Shown piece by piece: positions 42,790-49,561 of a DNA stretch of 64,000 nucleotides; within the stretch, counting starts at the first letter, position 1; each line of letters opens with the position of its first letter. Both the position numbers and the translations under genes were made by a program. The notes under the pieces are model-generated. The model was not told where the DNA came from. It searched no databases and was given only the letters and a program-made list of their open reading frames with translations. Source of the stretch: Acidobacteriaceae bacterium (GTDB lineage Bacteria > Acidobacteriota > Terriglobia > Terriglobales > Acidobacteriaceae); the NCBI GenBank assembly GCA_030041435.1, contig JASHNW010000043.1, positions 62,001 through 126,000 of the forward strand. Reading direction: 5' to 3'.

Positions 42790-43080
42790 TCATCCCGCCA
42801 CAAACCCCTCCGCCTCAACTTCCCCCACCATCTCCTCATCCACGTAGCACCACACCCACGTCTCCCCCGGTTCCACCGACCGCATCACCGGGTGCTTCGT
42901 GTGATGAAAATGCTTCGTCGCATGTTTGTTTTTCGACGAGTCGCAGCACGCCACGTGTCCGCACTCCATGCACATCCTCAGGTGGACCCAGCGGTCCCCT
43001 GTCTTCACGCAGTCCTCGCACACGTGCGTCTTCGTGCTGGTAATCTTGATCGTCCCCACGTGAGAACATCCTGCAGCCAT
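42790..43080 (-). CDS. UBP-type zinc-finger protein
   Basis: ATG 43080 follows GGAGGAGACG directly; 96 residues. The sequence is a full zf-UBP domain: Cys/His ligands in AAGCSHVGTIKI, THVCEDCVKTGDRWVHLRMCMECGHVACCDSS and KHATKHFHHTKHPVM, and the aromatic ETWVWCYVDEEM. In eukaryotes the domain binds the free ubiquitin C-terminus. Stand-alone bacterial versions are common in soil bacteria and have no known ligand. The protein should be cytoplasmic and bind two or three zinc ions. The frame to 43143 lacks the ribosome site and is rejected. Confidence 0.85.
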   Translation of the reverse strand: MAAGCSHVGTIKITSTKTHVCEDCVKTGDRWVHLRMCMECGHVACCDSSKNKHATKHFHHTKHPVMRSVEPGETWVWCYVDEEMVGEVEAEGFVAG

Positions 43081-43215
43081 CGTCTCCTCCGTTCCCAAAC
43101 AGTAATATCGCGCTCCGGGAATCTCTGCTCCCGCGCGCAACACTGCGTTATCGTTGAAAAAGAACTACCCAGGCGCTCTGCACTCGTACTCGATTTCCCA
43201 TGGGCCGGGAATCCT

Positions 43216-43231
43216 CCGGCACGGCTGAAAG
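43216..43231 (+). repeat. Truncated REP-like half element forming a Shine-Dalgarno region
   Basis: CCGGCACGGCTGAAAGG equals the complementary strand of the left half of the 42678 element. Its AAAGG is the ribosome-binding site of the TTG start at 43238. Confidence 0.4.
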
Positions 43232-43237
43232 GATTCT

Positions 43238-44077
43238 TTGACCCATCCGTCTGGCAGGGCCCGTCTGCTTGTGTCTTCGCTGCTCAGCCTGTTTCTGCTG
43301 GCCTGCCCTCTCGCCCCCGCCCAAACCACCAACCCGGTCCCCCCAACCCCGGCCCTTTCATCCGCCGCCGCTGCGCCCCCGCTGCCCGCCCTCACCGCCA
43401 ACGAAATCGTCCAGCGCATGATCGCGCGCAATCGGCAGCGCGCCGAAAGCCTGCGCAGCTACACGGAAACCCGCCACTACACCGTCGCCTACACGGGCTT
43501 CCCTGCCTCGCTCAGGGCCACCATGACCGTCGCGGCCGTCTACACCGCGCCCTCCACCAAAACCTTCCACATCCTCTCTCACTCCGGGCCCCAATTCCTC
43601 GTCGACCGCGTGCTGATGCGTCTGCTCGCGAGCGAAGCCGAAGCTGCCCGCAACCCCTCGGAAGCCTCGCTCACGCCCGCCAACTACACCTTCACTCTCG
43701 CCGGCGCGCAAACCGTCCAGGGCCGCCCTTGTTATCTGATGAACGCCGAGCCGAAACAGGACTCGAAGTTCCTCTTCCGCGGCAGAATCTGCGTCGACGC
43801 CCAGGATTACGCCGTCTCCGAAATCGACGCCAGGCCCGCCCGCAACCCTTCCTTCTGGATCGCAAAAACTCAAATCCACCACGTCTACGACAACACCGGC
43901 GCATTCTGGCTGCCTGCCGAAAACCTGAGCCGCAGTTCCATCCGCATCGGCGGTACTGCCACCCTCACCATCGACTACGGCACGCCGCGCATCGGCGCCG
44001 CCCCCGTCGATCCCCTCGCCTCATCCCCCGTAACCCAGCCTGAGACTCCCGTTCCCGCTACCGCCTCACGGCAATAG
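43238..44077 (+). CDS. Exported LolA-like/outer-membrane lipoprotein-sorting-type protein
   Basis: TTG 43238 with AAAGG 5 nt upstream; 279 residues. Signal peptide (LLVSSLLSLFLLACPLAPAQ), Pro/Ala linker, then from about residue 52 LTANEIVQRMIARNRQRAESLRSYTETRHYTVAY, YTFTLAGAQTVQGRPCYLMNAEP, FLFRGRICVDAQDYAVSEIDARPARNPSFW and TLTIDYGTPRI. The alternation of strands and the opening helix followed by an xYxxxRxY strand resemble LolA/LolB-like or MucB/RseB-type beta folds. It is a periplasmic protein of unknown partner. Its last 12 bp overlap the convergent GT4 gene. Confidence 0.65.
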   Translation: MTHPSGRARLLVSSLLSLFLLACPLAPAQTTNPVPPTPALSSAAAAPPLPALTANEIVQRMIARNRQRAESLRSYTETRHYTVAYTGFPASLRATMTVAAVYTAPSTKTFHILSHSGPQFLVDRVLMRLLASEAEAARNPSEASLTPANYTFTLAGAQTVQGRPCYLMNAEPKQDSKFLFRGRICVDAQDYAVSEIDARPARNPSFWIAKTQIHHVYDNTGAFWLPAENLSRSSIRIGGTATLTIDYGTPRIGAAPVDPLASSPVTQPETPVPATASRQ

Positions 44078-45274
44078 CCGCCGCACCGCCCCCAGCGCCA
44101 TCCGTCGCGTCAGCTTGCCGGCCAGCCGCTCCGGACGCTTCTCCGTGGCCGCAACCGCTCGCCGGTTCTCCATCGCCTCTGCATAACGTTGGCACAATTG
44201 CTCGGTAGCGCATCGCCAGCTGTGCTGCTGCACCTCAGCCAGCGCGCGCGCCCGCATCGCCTCCAGCCTCTCTCGATTCTTGAGCGCCCCAGCCACCGTC
44301 TCCACCAGCCCGCGCGCATCCCCCGGATCGTACAGCATTCCCGTCTTCCCATCCTCCACCGCATCCGGCACGCCGCCCGCCCGGCACGCCACCACCGGAC
44401 ATCCCGCCGCCATCGCCTCCAGCAGCACCAGTCCCAGTGTCTCCGTCCGCGACGGCATCACGAACAGATCTGCCGACGCGTACGCCGATGCCAGCGCCTG
44501 GCCCCGCAGGTAGCCTGCAAAGTAGGTGGGGGTTCCCGCAAACTGCCGCTCCAGCTCCGCCCGCATCGGACCGTCGCCCACAATCGCCAGCCGCACCTCA
44601 GGCAGCGCTTCCACCACCGCCCGCAAATCCCCGATGTCCTTCTCCGCCGAAAGCCGCGCCACGCACAGCAGCAGAGGCTTTTCCGTTTCCCCCGCGCTCA
44701 GCCTGCGGCGCATCGCTTCCGCATACGCCTCCGGCCGGAATCGCTCCGCGTCCACCGCCCGCTCCCACAGCGCCAGCCGCTCCACTCCATGCTTCCGCAG
44801 ATCCTCCACCATCGCCGTTGACGTGCACAGGTTCAGGTCCGCGCGCCGGTGCCGCTCCCGGATCAGCTTCCACGTCGCCCCTTCGAACATCCCCAGCCGG
44901 TAATACCGCAGGTACGCCGGTATATTCGTGTGGTACGAAACCACCGTCGGAATATTCAGCGCTCGCCCGTAGTAGATCCCGCCTATCCCCAGTACCGCCG
45001 GCTCCAGCAAATGCAGCACGTCCGGCCGGAACCCTGCGATCTTCTCCCGCATCGATCGCCGCGGCGGCGCCAGCCGCAGCTCCGGATACAGCGGAAACCC
45101 CCACGCCGGCATCCCCACCACCTCGGCCCCGAAGATCTCCGCCGGCCCGCCGTTCGGCGCAAACACCAGCACCTCGTCGCCCCGCGCACGCAGCGACTCC
45201 ACGGTCTTTGTCAGCATGGTGACAATTCCGTCGATCTTCGGCAGAAATGTTTCGCTTGTCAGGACGATGCGCAA
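44066..45274 (-). CDS. Family 4 glycosyltransferase (SQD2/MgtA-like)
   Basis: 402 residues, two Rossmann-like GT-B domains. N-terminal SETFLPKIDGIVTMLTKTVESL and VSYHTNIPAYLRYY; C-terminal LLCVARLSAEKDI, LAIVGDGPMRAELE, DLFVMPSRTETLGLVLLEAMAAGCPVVACRAGG and a final VEDGKTGMLY. The opening motif and the ETLGLVLLEA(M) nucleotide-sugar site match the SQD2/DgdA-like and mannosyl-lipid GT4 group, which glycosylates lipids such as diacylglycerol or phosphatidylinositol. The acceptor cannot be decided here. It overlaps the LolA-like gene tail to tail and has no other polysaccharide gene beside it. Confidence 0.88.
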   Translation of the reverse strand: MRIVLTSETFLPKIDGIVTMLTKTVESLRARGDEVLVFAPNGGPAEIFGAEVVGMPAWGFPLYPELRLAPPRRSMREKIAGFRPDVLHLLEPAVLGIGGIYYGRALNIPTVVSYHTNIPAYLRYYRLGMFEGATWKLIRERHRRADLNLCTSTAMVEDLRKHGVERLALWERAVDAERFRPEAYAEAMRRRLSAGETEKPLLLCVARLSAEKDIGDLRAVVEALPEVRLAIVGDGPMRAELERQFAGTPTYFAGYLRGQALASAYASADLFVMPSRTETLGLVLLEAMAAGCPVVACRAGGVPDAVEDGKTGMLYDPGDARGLVETVAGALKNRERLEAMRARALAEVQQHSWRCATEQLCQRYAEAMENRRAVAATEKRPERLAGKLTRRMALGAVRRLLP

Positions 45275-45393
45275 GGACGATGCGGCCTCGGACGCCAGCC
45301 CTCGCCCGGCGCCTCGCTGCGCTCATTCCCACGCAACGATTCCTGCAGCCGCCGCGGCCGGCGCATGTTCACAACGACTATCTCACACTCATC

Positions 45394-45421
45394 GCGCTCT
45401 ACCCGCTGCCCGCTGCCTTTC
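45394..45421 (+). repeat. Heptad array at the S10 peptidase stop
   Basis: GCGCTCT, ACCCGCT, GCCCGCT, GCC; abuts the TGA stop at 45422-45424. Confidence 0.55.
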
Positions 45422-47011
45422 TCAGTGCCCCGTCTCCGCTATGAACCCCGCCACATCGTGCTTCAGATCTTTCAGCGCGTCCACGTTCAGGTACACCATG
45501 TGCCCCGACGGATAGTACCCGAACTCCACGTTCTTCCTCAGCGCCGGCGCCAGCATCATGTGGTCCAGGTCGTACTCGGTCAGGTAGAACGGCGTCGCCA
45601 GATCGAACATCCCGTTTGCCGAAAACACCTTCAGCTTCGGATCCTTCCGCATCGCGTCCGCCAGGTCGTCCTCCACGTCCGGCGCCGTCTCCTCGCGGGC
45701 AAACCCGCGCATCGCACCCGGCGGGCGATGGTGCCAGTCCCACTCCCCGATGCTGTTCGCCGACGGCCGGTACTCATCCGTGGTCTCGTACTTCAGCTGG
45801 CTCGCCAGGTACTCGTGGAACGCCGCAATAAACGCACCCGAAATCCCTGTGTCCGACGGATCGAACCCCGGATACTCCCCGGCATTGTCCACGTCCGTCG
45901 CCTCGAACCGCGCATCGTACCGCCCCAGAATGTCCCCCTCGTCGCGCAGCAGCTCCTTCCGGAACCGCGTCGGATTCACCCGCAGGTTCGCATCCTTCAC
46001 GTACTGCACCGGCAGCCCCGTGTACTGCGCTACCTTCGCCGCAATCGCGTTAAAGTGGTCCGGCGCAATCTGGTCGCCTTCGAACAGCGCCTCCGCGTAG
46101 TCGCCTCCCGCAAACGCCCGCACCTCTTTCAGGTACGCCTTCAGATCCGCCGGCTTGTTCGCGAGTTTGTTGTGGTACCACGCAATCGCCGCGTACGACG
46201 GCAGGTATCCGATGTAGGTCACGTCCAGCCCCGGCGCCTGCACGTTATAGTTCAGGATCGACGACAGCAGAATCACTCCGTTCACGTAGATTCCCGCTCC
46301 CTGCAGCGAATCCGCCAGCCCCGCCGACCGCGTCGTCCCGTACGATTCCCCAAACAGATATTTGGGCGAGTTCCACCGCTCGTTCACCGTCACCCAGCGC
46401 GCAATGAACTTCGTGAACGCCTTCAGGTCCTGGTCCACGCCCGTAAAATCCTTCGCCGTCCCCTTGCCCACCGCCCGCGAAAACCCCGTCAGCGGCGCAT
46501 CGATAAACACCAGGTCTGTCTTGTCCAGCAAACTGTACTGGTTGGGCACAATCTGGTACGGCGCCCCTCCCGTCGCATCCGGGCTGTCCGTCACCACCCG
46601 CACCGGTCCCACCGACCCCATGTGCAGCCAGATCGTCGCCGATCCCGGCCCCCCGTTGTAAAGAAACGTCACCGGCCGCGTATTCGCATCCGCCCCGTCC
46701 AGCGTGTACGCCACATAAAAAATGCTGCCGTACGGATGATCGTCTTCCCCGTCCCGGATCAGCAGCGTCCCCGCGGTCGCTGTGTAGTGCAGCGTCTGCC
46801 CGTTCAGCTGCAGATCGTGCTTCGTGACCGAGCTTTTTTCCGCTGGAATCGGCGCCTGAGCTTCCGGCTTGTTGGCATCCTGCCCGCTCGCCTCTCCCGG
46901 CCGCGCCTGGTCCGGCCTCCGTGTCTCCTGCCCGTTCGCGAAGGTTACTGTGCATACGACGAACAACGCCCCCGCCACCAGGGCGCACCATGTGCGCTGC
47001 ATCTTGCTCAA
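45422..47011 (-). CDS. Secreted S10-family serine carboxypeptidase
   Basis: 529 residues with a signal peptide (LVAGALFVVCTVTFANGQ). Serine carboxypeptidase landmarks: TFLYNGGPGSATIWLHMGSVGPV (oxyanion region), the nucleophile in LFGESYGTTR, Asp in SANGMFDLATPFYLTEYDLDHM and His in GYYPSGHMVYL, giving a complete Ser-Asp-His triad. It removes C-terminal residues from peptides at the cell envelope, usually at acidic pH, which suits an acidobacterial lifestyle (inference). The start codon region is followed upstream by a 600-bp gene-free stretch. Its 3' end abuts a heptad array. Confidence 0.9.
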   Translation of the reverse strand: MSKMQRTWCALVAGALFVVCTVTFANGQETRRPDQARPGEASGQDANKPEAQAPIPAEKSSVTKHDLQLNGQTLHYTATAGTLLIRDGEDDHPYGSIFYVAYTLDGADANTRPVTFLYNGGPGSATIWLHMGSVGPVRVVTDSPDATGGAPYQIVPNQYSLLDKTDLVFIDAPLTGFSRAVGKGTAKDFTGVDQDLKAFTKFIARWVTVNERWNSPKYLFGESYGTTRSAGLADSLQGAGIYVNGVILLSSILNYNVQAPGLDVTYIGYLPSYAAIAWYHNKLANKPADLKAYLKEVRAFAGGDYAEALFEGDQIAPDHFNAIAAKVAQYTGLPVQYVKDANLRVNPTRFRKELLRDEGDILGRYDARFEATDVDNAGEYPGFDPSDTGISGAFIAAFHEYLASQLKYETTDEYRPSANSIGEWDWHHRPPGAMRGFAREETAPDVEDDLADAMRKDPKLKVFSANGMFDLATPFYLTEYDLDHMMLAPALRKNVEFGYYPSGHMVYLNVDALKDLKHDVAGFIAETGH

Positions 47012-47153
47012 CGTGACCTCCGGATACTGATAAGAAAAAAGGACTCGCGCGCCGCCTGCGCGCCGTCAGAACCCCTGCATTGCGTTGCGCGTTCAAGTCT
47101 CCGTCAGTTTGCCGGGGAAAGCAAGGCCCGCCGCCTGCGAAGAATGCGCGTGC

Positions 47154-47182
47154 CCCACCCGAGCCAGCGTTGCTCGGGTGGG
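47154..47182. repeat. Perfect 11-bp inverted repeat
   Basis: CCCACCCGAGC, 7-nt loop, GCTCGGGTGGG. No T run follows on either strand, so a REP-like element is more likely than an intrinsic terminator. Confidence 0.6.
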
Positions 47183-47440
47183 CGTAGCGGGGCCCCGATC
47201 TGCGCGGCCCTGTGTGAGACGCAGGAGAGTCGAACGGCTGGCAGACAGAGGATCATGCGCGACTCGCATCGGCTTTTGTATCAGGGCACAACACCAGGGG
47301 CGATTGAAAATCGCATAAGTTATTGATTTTCGCAATGCCGTGATTCCCAGGATCGCCACCATTGCCAGCGCATAAAGACAAAAAAGAATCAATTTCCCGC
47401 GCAGCATAACCGCCGCGACCACCCTCAACCACCTCAGGTG

Positions 47441-47500
47441 CTGTCATTCCGAGAAGCTGCGCGACGAAGGATCTGCGGCTGCCTTTCCTTGTCACCAGGC
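47441..47500 (+). repeat. Interspersed repeat copy
   Basis: GCTGTCATTCCGAGAAGCTG then CGACGAAGGATCTGCGGCTG: same layout (GTCATYC...GAAGGA(C/T)C(T)GCGG) as at 35609 and 54411. Confidence 0.6.
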
Positions 47501-47643
47501 GCATGAAGCGTCATTCCTCCAATGCCGGTGATACGGCCAGCATGCTGCTCGGTGCGCAGAGCAGAAAGCAAATCCTTTTCCGTGCATGATAGAAATCAGT
47601 TGGGATTTCGGATCGACCATCCGTGAGGACGAGAAGCGACGAT

Positions 47644-48105
47644 ATGAAGAACCTCTTTGACCCCGCCGCGGCAGAGGACGTGAAGCAGCGCATCCTGCGC
47701 CTCAATCCCGAGAGTAAACGGCAGTGGGGCACTATGACCCTCTCCCAAACCCTCGCACACTGTACCTCTGGCATACAGATGGCGATGGGCACCATCAACC
47801 CGAAACGCGCGTCCTCTCCTGCCAGTCTCATCGGCCTGCTGATCAAGCCTCTCGTGCTCGGCGGCGACAAGCCTATGCGCCGTAACTCACCCTCTTCACC
47901 TGAGCTCTTCTCACAGGACCCCACACAGTGCGACTTTGAGCGGGAACGCACCGAGCTCATCGCAGCGGTCGATACATTCGCCAACAGAGGGGCAATGGGC
48001 TGCTCTCAACACCCACACCCGTTCTTTGGGCGGCTCAAACCGCAGGAATGGGCCATTCTCATGCACAAACATCTCGATCACCACCTGCGTCAGTTCGGCG
48101 CGTGA
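47644..48105 (+). CDS. DUF1569 (DinB-like) protein
   Basis: ATG 47644; 153 residues. Characteristic opening MKNLFDPAAAEDVKQRILRLNPESKRQWGTMTLSQTLAHCTSGIQMAMG (W-G-x-M-x-x-x-Q-x-L-x-H-C) and the C-terminal metal motif HPHPFFGRLKPQEWAILMHKHLDHHLRQFG. DUF1569 belongs to the DinB-like four-helix metal-binding folds; no reaction is established. The longer frame from 47623 lacks a good start. It sits alone in the lower-G+C segment, 94 bp before the zinc-ribbon membrane protein. Confidence 0.8.
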   Translation: MKNLFDPAAAEDVKQRILRLNPESKRQWGTMTLSQTLAHCTSGIQMAMGTINPKRASSPASLIGLLIKPLVLGGDKPMRRNSPSSPELFSQDPTQCDFERERTELIAAVDTFANRGAMGCSQHPHPFFGRLKPQEWAILMHKHLDHHLRQFGA

Positions 48106-48199
48106 CGCGCTGCGCCATCGGCGGCAGCCCGATCCAGTCGCTTTCAGAAAATCGAATGTTCCGGGATGCCGGTGATCCGGCAGTCCGTAGAATGCCGCT

Positions 48200-48733
48200 G
48201 TGCAGAATCTCGCGCTAAATATTGTCGGTTTAGAGCAGGACTATATCGGCGCACACGAGCATTGCAGCCAGAACCGAGCGGAAGTGGAATGCAGCGCGTT
48301 GTGCGGGTGTTTCAGCTGCGCGGCGGTCTTTCCGTCAAGTGTCATCAGCCGATGGAACGACAGAGGGCGCACAGCGTTATGCCCAAAGTGCGGAGTTGAT
48401 GCGGTTATTGGAGCGGCATCTGGATACCCGATCACGCCCGAGTTCCTCGCAGAAATGAAGGAGCAATGGTTTCGGGCCGGAGGTATGAACCACTCCATTG
48501 CACAAAGTCGTTGCGCGTTTGTGAGCTTTGTTTGCACAGGGATTTTCTGGCTACTGCTCTTTACTGGTGCCTTTCGGGTTGAGGCCCTGGCTATCCTCAC
48601 ATTTGTCTCGGGGTTTGCCGCGCTGCTGGTTGCCATCGGCGCGTTGATATGGGACCGCAACAGGCAAACTGCGGTAGTCGCCATCGTAATCAGCGTGCTC
48701 GGCACACTGATTCTTCTTTCCTTTGGCGATTAG
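48200..48733 (+). CDS. Zinc-ribbon protein fused to two C-terminal transmembrane helices
   Basis: GTG 48200; 177 residues. The N-terminal ~90 residues hold Cys pairs in CGCFSC and CPKC and the run HEHCSQNR, DRGRTALCPKCGVDAVIGAASGYPITPEFLAEMKEQWF. This resembles a small cytoplasmic zinc-ribbon family found alone in many bacteria. Here it is followed by hydrophobic segments at about 105-125 and 128-148, plus a third shorter one at the end. The fusion to membrane helices is, to my knowledge, uncommon. Codon use is less G+C-biased than its neighbours, hinting at recent acquisition. Function unknown. Confidence 0.65.
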   Translation: MQNLALNIVGLEQDYIGAHEHCSQNRAEVECSALCGCFSCAAVFPSSVISRWNDRGRTALCPKCGVDAVIGAASGYPITPEFLAEMKEQWFRAGGMNHSIAQSRCAFVSFVCTGIFWLLLFTGAFRVEALAILTFVSGFAALLVAIGALIWDRNRQTAVVAIVISVLGTLILLSFGD

Positions 48734-48930
48734 CGAGACTGCCCCCGCACCGCAGTGATTGCCGTAAGGTCAGCAATACAGAATTTTCCAGAAAAGCAGC
48801 GTCAAACCGGGCCATGTCCGGCTGCCCCCTCAGGACAAGCGGGTAATCCCTGGGAATCCGTCGAATCCCCCAGCAAAACCCAAAATAAGCTGCACGGAAG
48901 TTACCCGTGGTGGCAAGCGTCGCGCGGCCG

Positions 48931-48972
48931 CATTTTCCCAAATGAAGCAGACATTTTCCCAAATAAGGCCGA
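48931..48972 (+). repeat. 21-bp tandem direct repeat
   Basis: Two adjacent units starting CATTTTCCCAAAT (48931-48951 and 48952-48972); they differ at only a few positions in the last eight bases. Confidence 0.7.
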
Positions 48973-49127
48973 CCAGCGCCTGAAGGTAATCGGAATTCGT
49001 ACAACCTTTGTGCCGTAGCGCCATGACGACGCTCCGCAAACGTGCCACAGTGAGACTGCGTTTCTCCGCCTCATACCCGCAGGGAGACCCGCAAAAAGCA
49101 CGGCGCAACAAAAACCCATTTCCTGAA

Positions 49128-49157
49128 TTGACACAGTTATTGTGACGAACTTAAGAT
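49128..49157 (+). promoter_or_regulatory. Sigma70-like promoter
   Basis: TTGACA (49128-49133), 18 bp, TAAGAT (49152-49157). The only consensus -35 noticed in this region; it points to the gene at 49562. Confidence 0.45.
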
Positions 49158-49337
49158 GGCGGATTATTCTCAGCAACGCCATGGCTGCCCGCCCCGCGGG
49201 CACCACCGAGGGGGTGTGTCGATTGCGCCTGTGCGGACCTCGCTGGCCGTTGCCAACAAGACGCAGGGTCGGGTTTGCCTGCGCAAAAATAACATGCAAA
49301 ACCATGCGATCTGTTGTATGGTGCTTACTAAAGTTGG

Positions 49338-49423
49338 AAAGAAATATCTTTTCCTTCCCCCGCCGCTGTTGTGCGGTGGTCCGGAACCCCAGGCTCGCGG
49401 AAGGAAAACCGATATTTCTCTTT
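49338..49423 (+). promoter_or_regulatory. Structured leader element before the polyprenyl sugar-phosphotransferase
   Basis: Left arm AAAG-AAATATC-TTTTCCTTCC (49338-49358) pairs with GGAAGGAAAA-CC-GATATTT-CT-CTTT (49399-49423): 21 base pairs with two 2-nt bulges. The enclosed loop holds CCGCCGC-TGTTGT-GCGGTGG (49360-49379), a second hairpin. It ends about 140 nt before the start codon. It may be a cis-regulatory RNA, or the remains of a small inverted-repeat element. Confidence 0.5.
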
Positions 49424-49561
49424 GCAGCTCCGGTATACGCCAGTAGCTCTGCTGCGTTTCTAAAAGCTTCGATTTTCGTTGCACATTCGATGGGCATCCT
49501 CGGAGAAGTCCGAGAAGAATTTTCTCCAGTGTCGTGCCGACAGATCGGCCAGGACAGGTAA

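Larger units (their letters stand above)
47012..47643. other. 632-bp gene-free region upstream of the S10 peptidase
   Basis: No supported gene. It contains a strong 11-bp stem-loop (47154-47182), a weaker GAAAATC...GATTTTC hairpin near 47307-47331 and an interspersed repeat (47441-47500). Composition is less G+C-rich in the middle. Confidence 0.6.
48734..49561. other. 828-bp upstream region of the sugar-phosphotransferase gene
   Basis: No convincing gene, although long frames exist on both strands. Contents: a 21-bp tandem direct repeat (48931-48972), a good sigma70-like promoter (49128-49157) and a large imperfect inverted repeat with an inner hairpin (49338-49423). The promoter would create a leader of about 400 nt. 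Confidence 0.6.

Noticed and set aside
49142-49561. 139-residue + frame in the leader of the sugar transferase
   Set aside because: No homology pattern; it crosses the inverted repeat, which better explains the sequence.
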